A stretch of DNA of 64,000 nucleotides from assembly GCA_937871985.1 (NCBI GenBank), contig CALMPB010000326.1, positions 25,455-89,454 of the forward strand, written 5' to 3'. This stretch comes from an uncultured Burkholderiaceae bacterium. Its GTDB lineage: Bacteria > Pseudomonadota > Gammaproteobacteria > Burkholderiales > Burkholderiaceae. This document shows, piece after piece, positions 1 through 8,249 of the stretch; the first letter of the stretch is position 1; every line of letters starts with the position of its first letter. The position numbers and the translations under genes were made by a program. Under the pieces are notes generated by a model. It made no database searches. It saw nothing but the letters and a program-made list of their open reading frames with translations, and was not told the DNA's origin.

Positions 1-162
1 ACAATTTGATAATATAATTGAAATTATAAAAAATCAATCGGAAAATCACCTGAAAAATAATATAAGACGAGAATCAAACAGGTATAAGTCCGGCTACAAT
101 CTCCGGACTATCGCCATGTGAAAGGCGCGCTCCGAAAGCGCTTGCATTCCTTGAGGGCCTTT
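1..162. promoter_or_regulatory. AT-rich leader upstream of the IclR gene
   Basis: The first 80 bases are strongly AT-rich, unlike the coding DNA around them. A perfect TATAAT lies at 13-18, but any -35 element would fall outside the window. A hairpin or operator with 7-bp perfect arms (AGTCCGG 87-93, CCGGACT 103-109, 9-nt loop) sits just before the gene. I infer a promoter or operator zone for the regulator; no gene is visible here. Confidence 0.4.
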
Positions 163-912
163 ATGTCCAGTCTCGCCAAAATGCTGTCCATTCTCGATCT
201 GTTCACCGTCGAGGCGCCGCTTTGGTCGGCCGAAGGCATTTCCGACGAAATCGGCTGCTCGGCCCCCACGAGCTATCGCTATCTTCGGGAACTGGTGGGC
301 GCGGGGCTGCTGCTGCGCCTGGGCAACGGCCACTACACGCTGGGCCCGCGCATCATTACGCTGGACTATCAACTGCGCACCACCGACCTCTACTACACCG
401 CGGGCCAGCCGCTCATGAGCGCCCTGGCCGAACAAACCGACTGCGACTGCGTCATGACCCGTCTGTTCGACGAGGAAATCATCGATACCCATCGGGAGTC
501 CGGGCCGAACAGCCTGCGCCTGGCCTACGGACGCGGACGCTCCAGGCCGCTGTTTCTTGGCGCGGCACCCAAGGTCATTCTGGCCACCCTGCCCAAGGCC
601 AGGCTCAAGCGCCTGTACGAAAACCACGCCCAGGAACTGGCCGGGTTTCCGTTGTCGGCCACTTGGGAAATCTTCTGGGAAACACTGCAAAAAACCCGCA
701 AGGCCGGGCATTATTTATCGAAGGGTGAACTCGAACCCAGCGTCGGCGCCATCGCCGTGCCGTTTTTCGACGACGGGCCGCAGGCCGTCGGCGCCCTGGC
801 GCTGGTGATTCCGGCCCGCCGGATCGAGTTCATGAACTACGACAAGCTGCTCGAGCTGCTGACGTCGACCGCCCGCCAGCTAAGCCACAACGTGCGCCAG
901 CCTGGCCCATAA
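163..912 (+). CDS. IclR-family transcriptional regulator
   Basis: A 249-residue protein with the IclR layout: an N-terminal winged helix-turn-helix (about residues 1-65, with a recognition-helix region reading SAPTSYRYLREL) and a C-terminal effector-binding domain. I start it at the ATG at 163 because GAGGG at 153-157 gives a ribosome site 5 nt upstream; an in-frame GTG at 118 has none. The family controls catabolism of aromatic and other organic acids, and MhpR, the activator of the 3-hydroxyphenylpropionate pathway, belongs to it. It converges on and overlaps by 33 nt the MhpA-like gene, and that neighbour is its most likely target. The effector is unknown. Confidence 0.88.
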   Translation: MSSLAKMLSILDLFTVEAPLWSAEGISDEIGCSAPTSYRYLRELVGAGLLLRLGNGHYTLGPRIITLDYQLRTTDLYYTAGQPLMSALAEQTDCDCVMTRLFDEEIIDTHRESGPNSLRLAYGRGRSRPLFLGAAPKVILATLPKARLKRLYENHAQELAGFPLSATWEIFWETLQKTRKAGHYLSKGELEPSVGAIAVPFFDDGPQAVGALALVIPARRIEFMNYDKLLELLTSTARQLSHNVRQPGP

Positions 913-2358
913 ACCCTGGAGTTCCTGCGGCGTATTGGCGGTGCCCAGCAAATAGCGGTCGGGGCGGACAGCCACCATGCCGGCGCCCAGAGCATCCAGC
1001 CAGTCGGCAATGGCCGGCTCGTCCGCCGGCACCAGTACGGGCTTTACCGCAGACGCCGCGCACACCGCCTTGAGTTCGTCGTCGATCAGGCCCGGCCGGG
1101 CCACCACGTAAAAATTCATCCCTACGTTGTCGTCCATATAGCTTCCGTCCCGCAGCAAAGGCTGCCACGAAAGCGTGCCCGCCCCGCCCTGCCCATCGTT
1201 CAAGGCACTGGCGCCCAATACAGGGGTAATGCTGCGCATGAGCTCAGGGCCTTGCGCGAACTGCTGGTCGCGCTCGCGCACCTGCGCGTCGCCGGTCGCC
1301 TGGATGAGCCTGCCCAGCCGGACGGCCAGCCTGATGTATTCGTCGACATGCGGGTGTCGTTCCCCTTGATAGGTATCGAGCAGGCTGGAAGCGCAACGGC
1401 CCGAGACGACGGCCTGCAGCTTCCAGGCCAGGTTGGCGGCGTCGCGGATTCCCGCGCACATGCCCTGCCCCAGAAACGGCGGGGTTTGATGCGCGGCATC
1501 CCCCGCCAGCAGCATGCGGCCCTTGCGCCATTGCCGGGCGATCACGGAGTGGAAGGTATACACGGCGCCGCGTTCGATGTCGGCTTCGTCGGGCGAGATC
1601 CATGACTCGACCAGGGGCCAGATGTTTTCGGTACGCGAGATTTCGGCCACGTTGTCGCCGGGCATCAGCATGATTTCCCAGCGCCTGCGGTTTCCTACCC
1701 CACGGACGTAGGTGGCGGGGCGCTGGGGATTGCAGAACTGTATGCTGAAATCGCCCAGCGACCTCGACCACGAACCTTTGAGAATGGCGTCGAACACCAG
1801 CCATTTTTCGTGCAGGCCCAGATCTTCGAGCTCGGATCCGATAAGCCGCCGCACGAGGGAGCGCGCGCCGTCGCACCCCACCACAAAGCGGGCATCCAGG
1901 CTGGCAAGCCCGCCGCTGGCGACGTCTTCATAGCGCAGGGTAAGGTGGGTGTCGTGCTCGTCCACGGCATAGACGTCGCAGCCCAGCTTGACCTGCACGC
2001 CGGGCCTGTCGCGCAGCCGTTCGCGCAACAGGCGTTCGAGGTCGGGCTGATGAAAGCGGTAGCTGGGATGCCAGCCCTGCGAGCCGACCTCCATCGGCCT
2101 GGGCCAGTCGACCAGCAGCTTTCCGCCAGGATCCACGAACTTCATGCCCGGCGACACATGGCAATAATCCAGCAACTGCGGGGTGATGCCTGCTTCCTGG
2201 AAAACACGCATGGTTTCACCGTCGAAATGCACGGCCCGCGGCAGCGGAAAGATTTCCGTCGCGCGGTCGAAGGCAACCACGGACAGCCCCAGCTTGCCCA
2301 GCAAATTAGCCAGAGTGGCTCCGACCGGACCCAAACCGATGATTGCTACGTCCAACAT
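880..2358 (-). CDS. FAD-dependent aromatic hydroxylase, MhpA-like
   Basis: A 492-residue class A flavoprotein monooxygenase. Visible motifs are the N-terminal dinucleotide-binding GLGPVGATLAN (8-18), the DG motif VGCDGARS (160-167) and the GDAAHQTPPFLGQG motif (286-299). The segment around residues 39-53 (LPRAVHFDGETMRVF) closely follows 3-(3-hydroxyphenyl)propionate hydroxylase MhpA. Such enzymes add an ortho hydroxyl to a phenolic acid using NAD(P)H and O2, preparing it for ring cleavage. The start at 2358 has AAGGAGA upstream; an in-frame ATG at 2403 lacks the motif and conservation. No mhpB-type ring-cleavage gene is adjacent, so the exact substrate remains open. Confidence 0.87.
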   Translation of the reverse strand: MLDVAIIGLGPVGATLANLLGKLGLSVVAFDRATEIFPLPRAVHFDGETMRVFQEAGITPQLLDYCHVSPGMKFVDPGGKLLVDWPRPMEVGSQGWHPSYRFHQPDLERLLRERLRDRPGVQVKLGCDVYAVDEHDTHLTLRYEDVASGGLASLDARFVVGCDGARSLVRRLIGSELEDLGLHEKWLVFDAILKGSWSRSLGDFSIQFCNPQRPATYVRGVGNRRRWEIMLMPGDNVAEISRTENIWPLVESWISPDEADIERGAVYTFHSVIARQWRKGRMLLAGDAAHQTPPFLGQGMCAGIRDAANLAWKLQAVVSGRCASSLLDTYQGERHPHVDEYIRLAVRLGRLIQATGDAQVRERDQQFAQGPELMRSITPVLGASALNDGQGGAGTLSWQPLLRDGSYMDDNVGMNFYVVARPGLIDDELKAVCAASAVKPVLVPADEPAIADWLDALGAGMVAVRPDRYLLGTANTPQELQGLWARLAHVVA

Positions 2359-2459
2359 GCCAGTCTCCTTGTTTTTGGAATTACCTGGGAAACTTCTGAA
2401 CAAATCGGGCGGGACTCGGCAAGCTGCGCCGCGGCGGCGGCTTGTTCAAATTTTCCTTA

Positions 2460-2517
2460 AATATCATTATACGATAATTTATGAAAATTTATCGCTGGAT
2501 CTATTTTATAAAAATAG
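2460..2517. promoter_or_regulatory. AT-rich divergent promoter region with inverted repeats
   Basis: Between the hydroxylase and the VOC gene lies an AT-rich patch with two perfect inverted repeats: ATTAT-ACG-ATAAT (2466-2478) and CTATTTT-ATA-AAAATAG (2501-2517). It continues into GATAA-rich direct repeats up to 2536. Symmetric AT-rich sites in a divergent promoter are what an IclR dimer would use, so I infer operator sites shared by both genes. Confidence 0.45.
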
Positions 2518-2552
2518 GATAATATTGATAAATGATAAATGCGGAGACCGCT

Positions 2553-3101
2553 ATGCGACAAGGACTGTCCTTCAGCCACGTTGGCTTTTACGTGCAGGAT
2601 ATCAAAAAGATGGAGCATTTCTATCACGACCTGCTGGGCTTCTTCGTCACGGATCGCGGCACGCTGCCTGGGCCCAACGGCGATTTCAACCTGGTATTCC
2701 TTAGCCGCGACCCCGACGAACACCACCAAATCGTTCTGGCGACAGGCCGGCCCGACAACCTGTCCTTCAATATCATCAACCAGATTTCGCTGCGGGCCGA
2801 CAGCCTGGCAACCCTCAAAAACCTGTACGCCAGGCTGCCTGCCACCGAAGCCAGCGATATCCATCCGGTCACGCACGGCAACGCCGTTTCCGTGTATTTC
2901 CGCGATCCCGAAGGCAATCGGCTCGAGCTGTTCATCGACACCCCGTGGTATGTGGATCAGCCCATGCGCGTGCCGGTCGATTTCAGCCTGTCCGACGACG
3001 AACTCATGAAAGCCGTCGAGGCCCATGCCCGCAAACTGCCCGGATTCCAGCCGCGCAGCCAATGGCGCGCGCGCATGGCCAGACTGATGGGCGTGGAATA
3101 G
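2553..3101 (+). CDS. VOC-superfamily (glyoxalase / extradiol dioxygenase fold) protein
   Basis: A 182-residue single VOC module of paired beta-alpha-beta-beta-beta repeats. The first metal ligand is probably the His in SHVGFYV, and the last the Glu in NRLELFID. The position that is normally a His in the second strand pair (HIAFRV type) reads NQISLR here, so the usual second His is replaced by Gln. I chose the ATG at 2553 because CGGAG lies 6 nt before it; the ATG at 2532 has no ribosome site. It diverges from the MhpA-like hydroxylase and may act on its product, but ring cleavage versus lyase or binding activity cannot be decided. Confidence 0.8.
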   Translation: MRQGLSFSHVGFYVQDIKKMEHFYHDLLGFFVTDRGTLPGPNGDFNLVFLSRDPDEHHQIVLATGRPDNLSFNIINQISLRADSLATLKNLYARLPATEASDIHPVTHGNAVSVYFRDPEGNRLELFIDTPWYVDQPMRVPVDFSLSDDELMKAVEAHARKLPGFQPRSQWRARMARLMGVE

Positions 3102-3104
3102 CTT

Positions 3105-3473
3105 CTACCCGTTCGGGCCCTGGCCGGCCTGCACGTACACCCAGGCCCGCTTGCCCGACTTCAGCGCGACTTCGACCCGCTGATAATCACCCACCTCGTA
3201 GGCATCCGCCGCGGCCAGTTCTTGCGGCGTAATGCGGAACAACTGCCCGTCCACCTCGTCGTCCTGGTCATGGCTGGGGATGACCATGGGGTGCCGGTTC
3301 GTGCCGCTCTTGGCGATGACGTCTGGATCGGTGATTTCTATGAAAACGCTTTTATAGCCAGGCATGCTGTCGCGCTGCCCATGCAGCAGGCGGCCGAAAG
3401 AGGCAAGCTGGACGCTTTCCAACTGCAAAGTGCCATACGAAAAAAGCAGGACGCAAGAGTCGTCGGAGTTCAT
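3105..3473 (-). CDS. gamma-glutamylcyclotransferase-like (AIG2/GGCT fold) protein
   Basis: A 122-residue protein that begins with the FSYGTLQ motif typical of the GGCT/AIG2 fold and contains a DAYEVGDYQRVEV segment that matches the family's conserved region. Members cleave gamma-glutamyl amides to 5-oxoproline or related amines, or have unknown roles. The ATG at 3473 is preferred to an in-frame TTG at 3485, although neither has a clear ribosome site. It follows the cation exporter on the same strand by about 30 nt and may be co-transcribed. Substrate unknown. Confidence 0.75.
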   Translation of the reverse strand: MNSDDSCVLLFSYGTLQLESVQLASFGRLLHGQRDSMPGYKSVFIEITDPDVIAKSGTNRHPMVIPSHDQDDEVDGQLFRITPQELAAADAYEVGDYQRVEVALKSGKRAWVYVQAGQGPNG

Positions 3474-3503
3474 GTCGATACGCAAAAAGTAAACGGCCGG
3501 CCT

Positions 3504-4613
3504 TCAGGCTTCGGCGGCAAGCCTGTTGATTTCCACCGTGATGTGGGCCAATTCGCTGTTCGCCTCGAGCCTGTGCCTGAAATACTCGGGGGTGACGTCG
3601 GCATCGGTGGCGACGCCGACGATGCAGGCGTATTTTCCTTTGCCGACCCGCCATACGTGCAGGTCGTAGACCTCGGCGTCGATGGGTACGGCGGCAATGA
3701 TTTCGCGTATTTTATGCACAATGGGCGCGTTCATTTCCGCGTCCAGCAAAATGCCGCCCGATTCCCGCAGCAAGCCGACGGCCCAGACCAGGACAACCAC
3801 GGCGCCAGCCAGCCCCATGACGGGATCCAGCCAGCCCAGCCCAAGAAAGCGGCCGCCCAGCAAGGCGACAATGGCAAGCACCGACGTCGCGGCATCGGTC
3901 AGAACGTGCACATAGGCCGAACGCATGTTCAAGTCCTGGTGATCCGGCCCGCGCGGCCGTGTTCCCGCCTCGGCGCCGCTCGGGGCTGATGCCGCCCGCG
4001 CCGCTCCGCTGCCAAGGGCCCCCTGCGCGCAAGCGCCGTGCGCATGGACGTGGTCGTTGGCATGCTCATGCGCATGCGTATGATCCGGCTCGGTTGCCCG
4101 GCCATGCGAGTGATTGTGCGAGTGGCCATGATGAGCGTGCCCCGCGCCGTCCAGGCCCAGCATCCACACCGAGAGCAGGTTCACCAGCAAGCCGACCACC
4201 GCGATCAGGATGGCCTGATCATAATAGATGGGGCTGGGGCTGAGCAGCCGCTCGCCCGACTCGTAGACCATCAGGCCGGCAATCAGCACCAGCATGAGCG
4301 CGCTGGTATAGCCCCCAAGCACTTCGATCTTCCAGGTGCCGAAGGCAAAGCGCTGGTCGGACGCCAGCTTGCGCGCATACGCATAGGCGGTAACGGCCAG
4401 GCCCAGCGCCAAAGCATGGGAACTCATGTGCCAGCCGTCGGCCAGCAAGGCCATCGAGTTGTAATACCAGCCGCCGGCGATTTCGAAGACCATCATGACA
4501 AGGGTCAGTATCATCACGCGCAAGGCATTGCGCTCGGCCAGCGGGTTGCCTTCGTGAAACTGGTGGGAGGGTGCAAACCGGGAGGCGGCAGTGGATTTCT
4601 GCATGAAAATCAT
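3504..4613 (-). CDS. dmeF: CDF-family divalent metal efflux transporter, DmeF-like
   Basis: A cation diffusion facilitator of about 369 residues. The first transmembrane metal site appears in LLADGWHMSSHA, the second in HVLTDAATS, and a long His-rich loop of repeated HxH between them is typical of DmeF/ZitB-type exporters of Co, Ni, Zn or Cd in exchange for protons. The N-terminal HQF..GNPLAERN matches the DmeF subgroup. Starts at 4613 or 4604 are both possible and neither has a good ribosome site; the reading frame stays open far upstream but that part is not protein-like. Metal specificity is inferred only. Confidence 0.85.
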   Translation of the reverse strand: MIFMQKSTAASRFAPSHQFHEGNPLAERNALRVMILTLVMMVFEIAGGWYYNSMALLADGWHMSSHALALGLAVTAYAYARKLASDQRFAFGTWKIEVLGGYTSALMLVLIAGLMVYESGERLLSPSPIYYDQAILIAVVGLLVNLLSVWMLGLDGAGHAHHGHSHNHSHGRATEPDHTHAHEHANDHVHAHGACAQGALGSGAARAASAPSGAEAGTRPRGPDHQDLNMRSAYVHVLTDAATSVLAIVALLGGRFLGLGWLDPVMGLAGAVVVLVWAVGLLRESGGILLDAEMNAPIVHKIREIIAAVPIDAEVYDLHVWRVGKGKYACIVGVATDADVTPEYFRHRLEANSELAHITVEINRLAAEA

Positions 4614-4644
4614 CGAAGTGAACAAGACTTCATATACTATAACT

Positions 4645-4660
4645 GCCCGCAAGCGCGGGC
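4645..4660. other. GC hairpin between exporter and FlhE-like gene
   Basis: GCCCGC-AAGC-GCGGGC is a perfect 6-bp stem with a 4-nt loop, in the 126-bp divergent spacer. It has no following T-run in either direction, so an operator or leader structure is more likely than a terminator. Confidence 0.3.
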
Positions 4661-4739
4661 GGTGGAAACATTCGAAGCGAAATAGCTTCGAAGCAAGCCG
4701 CAAAACGCTGCCCTCTCCATCCCGCCACCACGGAACCAC

Positions 4740-5204
4740 ATGAAAGTCATGCCGATCACCGCGCGATCCGCCTTTTGCCTGCTGGCCTTGCCGGTACTGC
4801 TGGCGTTTGCGCCCGCAAGCAAGGCAGGATCCGCCTCGTGGAGCACAACACGCGTCAGTCCGGCCATCAGCCGCGGCGGCGCCGACATGGCCGTTGAATA
4901 CTTTCCCGCCGACGCCTCGGCGCGCCCTGCAAGCTCCGCGACCATAAGCCGCGTGCACGCCAGCATTTCGTACGCGTCCCGCAGCGTCGTGCAAACCCGC
5001 TTGTGCTGGAACGGCACGGCAAGATGCGTCGCCCTCAAGGGCAACGCCATCAATACCAATGCCTTCAACGGGCTGAGCGCCGACAAGCCCATGTACCTCG
5101 TCCACGTCGCGCAAGGCGGCGATCCCCTGCCCGCTCCCGTATTCGTTCAGGGCAGCGTCGTCGTATGGTTCACTCCCGCCGCACCGTATTCGCCCACGCC
5201 GTAA
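4740..5204 (+). CDS. FlhE-like secreted protein outside any flagellar cluster
   Basis: A 154-residue protein with a clear Sec signal peptide (hydrophobic residues 11-25, probable cleavage after SKA at 28). The mature part resembles FlhE, the periplasmic flagellar accessory protein: a SWS...V start, then a paired-cysteine segment RLCWNGTARC (C89, C96) followed by V-x-L, and a G-x-x-x-P-x-x-x-V-x-V C-terminus. FlhE is normally encoded with flhBA, and no flagellar gene is present here. It lies 39 nt upstream of the PPK2 gene. I am fairly confident of the family and not of its role here. Confidence 0.65.
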   Translation: MKVMPITARSAFCLLALPVLLAFAPASKAGSASWSTTRVSPAISRGGADMAVEYFPADASARPASSATISRVHASISYASRSVVQTRLCWNGTARCVALKGNAINTNAFNGLSADKPMYLVHVAQGGDPLPAPVFVQGSVVVWFTPAAPYSPTP

Positions 5205-5243
5205 TGCAGCGCCCACGCCAGGAACTCAAGCAAACGGAGCCTT

Positions 5244-6137
5244 ATGAAAATCGATCTCGACGACTACCGAGTGCACGAGCACAAAACGATTCGGCTGGAC
5301 GAAGCCCCGACCGGAATCAAGCCGCTCTACAAATCAAAAGACGACTACAGCCAGAGCTTGCGCGAGCAGGTTGAAACGCTTGGCGAGCTTCAGGAGAAAC
5401 TCTACGCCTCGGGCCAGTACGCCATTCTGATCATTTTCCAGGCCATGGATGCGGCCGGCAAGGACAGCACCATCAAGGCGGTCATGTCGGGCATCAACCC
5501 ACAGGGCTGCCAGGTTTCCAGCTTCAAGCAGCCGACCGCGCTCGAACTCAGGCACGATTTTTTATGGCGCGCGGTCCAGCGGCTGCCCGAGCGCGGCATG
5601 ATCGGCATTTTCAACCGCTCATACTATGAAGAAGTTCTGATTGCGCGCGTCCACCCCGCCCTGCTCCTGGCCCAGAACATACCCGATGCCCTGGCCAAGG
5701 ACGAATCCATCTGGGAACAGCGCTATCGATCCATCAACGAACTGGAAAGCCATCTGGCCCGCAACGGTACCCGCATCGTCAAGTTCTTTCTGCACGTTTC
5801 CGAGGAAGAACAAAGAAAGCGGCTCCTGGAGCGCGTGGAGGTTCCCGAAAAAAACTGGAAATTCAACCTCGGCGACCTGGACGAACGCCGGTTCTGGCCG
5901 GACTACATGGCCGCCTACGAAAAATGCCTGAACGCCACCAGCACGTCCGAAGCCCCCTGGCATGTCATTCCCGCCGACGATAAAAACACGATGCGCTTGA
6001 TCGTCTCGGAAATCATCATCGACACGCTCAAGGAACTGCGGCTTGCCTACCCTTCGCTGGACGAAACCCGCCTCAGGCAATTGGACGAAGGCCGGGCCAG
6101 GCTGAAGGAAGACAAGCGAAAGGCAGACAAACCATAG
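5244..6137 (+). CDS. ppk2: Polyphosphate kinase 2 family protein (PPK2)
   Basis: A 297-residue single-domain PPK2, a P-loop fold that transfers phosphate from polyphosphate to nucleotides. Walker A is at 68-76 (MDAAGKDST) and the Walker B/active region at 119-131 (MIGIFNRSYYEEV), followed by an Arg-rich lid (about 182-200). A single domain of this length with the NRSYYEEV motif fits the class that phosphorylates AMP and/or ADP, but class assignment needs alignment. The ATG at 5244 lies 39 nt after the FlhE-like gene, so the two could be one transcript. Soluble, cytoplasmic. Confidence 0.9.
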   Translation: MKIDLDDYRVHEHKTIRLDEAPTGIKPLYKSKDDYSQSLREQVETLGELQEKLYASGQYAILIIFQAMDAAGKDSTIKAVMSGINPQGCQVSSFKQPTALELRHDFLWRAVQRLPERGMIGIFNRSYYEEVLIARVHPALLLAQNIPDALAKDESIWEQRYRSINELESHLARNGTRIVKFFLHVSEEEQRKRLLERVEVPEKNWKFNLGDLDERRFWPDYMAAYEKCLNATSTSEAPWHVIPADDKNTMRLIVSEIIIDTLKELRLAYPSLDETRLRQLDEGRARLKEDKRKADKP

Positions 6138-6185
6138 CCGAACCAGATTGCGACCAGCCGCCTCCCAAAGGAGACTCGTGCGGGT

Positions 6186-8240
6186 CTAGCTGGGTTGCAC
6201 GGAACTCGCCGCCGGCGGCGCCGCCAGGGAACCGCCGGCCGTTCCGCCAGCCTCGGGTTTCCAGCCGACAGGCAGCGTTGCGTTTTGCAGTGGGGGCTTG
6301 GCGGTACCCGGCGCCGGGGCCGGGACGGGTTCGGTATAGGACTCGCCGCCCGTGCCCGGCGGCGCGGCCAAAAGCCGGGGCGGCGTCCAGACTCCGCTCA
6401 CACGTTTCCATAGCCAGTACGTCTGGCTGACATCGCTGCTGCGCGAAACCAGAATCAGTTGCCCATCGACCGTGCGCAAAGCGGGCGCCGACTTCGCGTT
6501 GACGCCCACCGTCGTCACGCCTTGCGCTTCGTACAGGATCAGTGAACCGCCCACCCGTTCCAGGGCCGCAACCGCAACCCGCCCATACTCATTGAGTCCG
6601 ATGGCGGGACGCCCCACGTAGCTGAATCCCAGGTTCTGCGGCACACCCCATCGGAAACGCCCACGCAGGCCCGGTTCGCGAACCATGCGCATCATGTCGC
6701 CGGAGCGCAGATCCCGCCAATACAGCTCGATGGCTCCCTTGGCGTTGCGCATGGCGGCCAACCCTCCCGCAGAGCGAGCCAGAGGCAGCTTGCGCCAGGC
6801 TTCCCACGCATCGGGGTTGCTTGCGTTTTGGGTGGTGATCCAAAGCCGGCCGGCCCGATCGCCGGCAAACACCGCGGCCCGGCCGTCGCCGGTCAGGGCG
6901 AAAGCCGGCCCACGCAGCATGCCGGCCAGGACGGGCAAGACCGAGCACGGCAGGCCGAGATGCCCATCGTGAGCAATGCCCGGGCAATAACGCAAGCGGT
7001 CATCGTCGCCCAGAATCAGGAATGCCGGCTTGCCGTCGCTTTGGGCCAGCACCCGGGGCAAGTGGAGGCTTCGCATCCCCGGCACCAGCCGCCAGGCCAG
7101 CCACTCCGGCCCCGCCTGCCGGCTTTTTATCCATAGCTGGCCCGTCGCATCGCGCGTCATGATCCCCGCCGCGCCATCGGCCCAGTTGAACGCCACCACG
7201 CCATCGGCGGTGCGTCCGCCCAAAGGCTCCCAGCGAGGATCGCGGCCCAGCAGCACATTGGCGGCGCTGTTCTGCTCGCCCGTCGTAAACAACAGGTAGC
7301 TGCCGTGCCCCGTTCCCGCCAGAGCCGGCGGCACATCGTGACGTACCACATAGTAGGTGCGCTGCACCCAGGACGCCGCGGTTCCCAGCGGCTCTTTGCA
7401 TACGGCGGGTTCTGGACAGTATTGGTAATCGTCCTGGGCATAACGCTTGAACGCCGCGACCTTGGACGCGATTTCCGCCGTGGTCAGGTTGGCCCCCCGC
7501 TCTTGCGTCGGGTAGTCGACGTAGGCCGCTTCATCGTAGTTGCCCGGCGCCAGCAGCATGGCGTCGCGCACCAGTTTCGCGCTGGCGATATGGTCGGGAT
7601 GATCGTGGCCGATGCAGCGCCAGCAAAGCGACGTATACGGTATGGCAATCGAATCGTCCATATGCCGGATGATGGTCGGCTGGAAGTCGGCGATCATGGC
7701 GGCCAGGGCGGCCACCAGATCGGCGCGCGTATAGCTTTCGTTGTAGGGGCCCAGGGCCTTGGCGCTGGTTCCCTTGACGGACTCGACGCGGCTCAGCGGC
7801 GTCAGGCTGCCCCAGCCCTTGCCCAGCCAGGGGTCTTCAAGGCGCATGTGGATCAGGACGACTTTGGGATTGGCATTGAGCGAGAACCGGGCCTGGTGCC
7901 GGCCGCCGTATTTCACGACGGATTCGGTCCAGTTGTCGCTGTCGTCGGCCATGACGGCATAGGCGGCGCGCACGCCCCGCGCGCGGCCCAGCATGTAGCC
8001 CATGCCCTCGCCCCGCTCGGCGGCAGTAAGGTAAACCGTTTCCACGCAGCCGCCGGCATCGATGGTCTGATCGATGTCGGGATTCATGAACAACAGATCG
8101 TCGTCCTGGTGCGCAACGAAGATCAGGTTTTTCATGCCGTGGCATTCGGCCAGCGTGGGTCCGGCCCATGCGCCCGGCAATGCCAATACCCACAACAACG
8201 CACAGCGCACCGCCGCTTTCAGACAAGACCGCGAGTTCAC
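6186..8240 (-). CDS. Secreted PIG-L family deacetylase with C-terminal propeller-like region
   Basis: A 684-residue protein with a signal peptide (cleavage near AWA-G, residue 26). The N-terminal half is a LmbE/PIG-L zinc de-N-acetylase: the metal motif reads AHQDDD (43-48) in place of the usual AHPDDE, and a second ligand cluster HDHPDH is at 212-217. From about residue 310 to 650 there are repeated Trp/Gly-Asp-Gly-type blades (LWITTQN, LWIKSRQ, WxxW-like), suggesting a beta-propeller that binds carbohydrate. The family removes acetyl groups from N-acetylglucosamine-type substrates. Secretion and the propeller point to an extracytoplasmic glycan. Substrate not known. Confidence 0.83.
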   Translation of the reverse strand: MNSRSCLKAAVRCALLWVLALPGAWAGPTLAECHGMKNLIFVAHQDDDLLFMNPDIDQTIDAGGCVETVYLTAAERGEGMGYMLGRARGVRAAYAVMADDSDNWTESVVKYGGRHQARFSLNANPKVVLIHMRLEDPWLGKGWGSLTPLSRVESVKGTSAKALGPYNESYTRADLVAALAAMIADFQPTIIRHMDDSIAIPYTSLCWRCIGHDHPDHIASAKLVRDAMLLAPGNYDEAAYVDYPTQERGANLTTAEIASKVAAFKRYAQDDYQYCPEPAVCKEPLGTAASWVQRTYYVVRHDVPPALAGTGHGSYLLFTTGEQNSAANVLLGRDPRWEPLGGRTADGVVAFNWADGAAGIMTRDATGQLWIKSRQAGPEWLAWRLVPGMRSLHLPRVLAQSDGKPAFLILGDDDRLRYCPGIAHDGHLGLPCSVLPVLAGMLRGPAFALTGDGRAAVFAGDRAGRLWITTQNASNPDAWEAWRKLPLARSAGGLAAMRNAKGAIELYWRDLRSGDMMRMVREPGLRGRFRWGVPQNLGFSYVGRPAIGLNEYGRVAVAALERVGGSLILYEAQGVTTVGVNAKSAPALRTVDGQLILVSRSSDVSQTYWLWKRVSGVWTPPRLLAAPPGTGGESYTEPVPAPAPGTAKPPLQNATLPVGWKPEAGGTAGGSLAAPPAASSVQPS

Positions 8241-8249
8241 GAATATCCT

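Noticed and set aside
4614..5216. N-terminal extension of about 200 codons on the CDF transporter frame
   Set aside because: It overlaps the FlhE-like gene on the other strand, is Arg/Ala-rich, and the transporter family starts near the membrane domain with the H-x-F motif.
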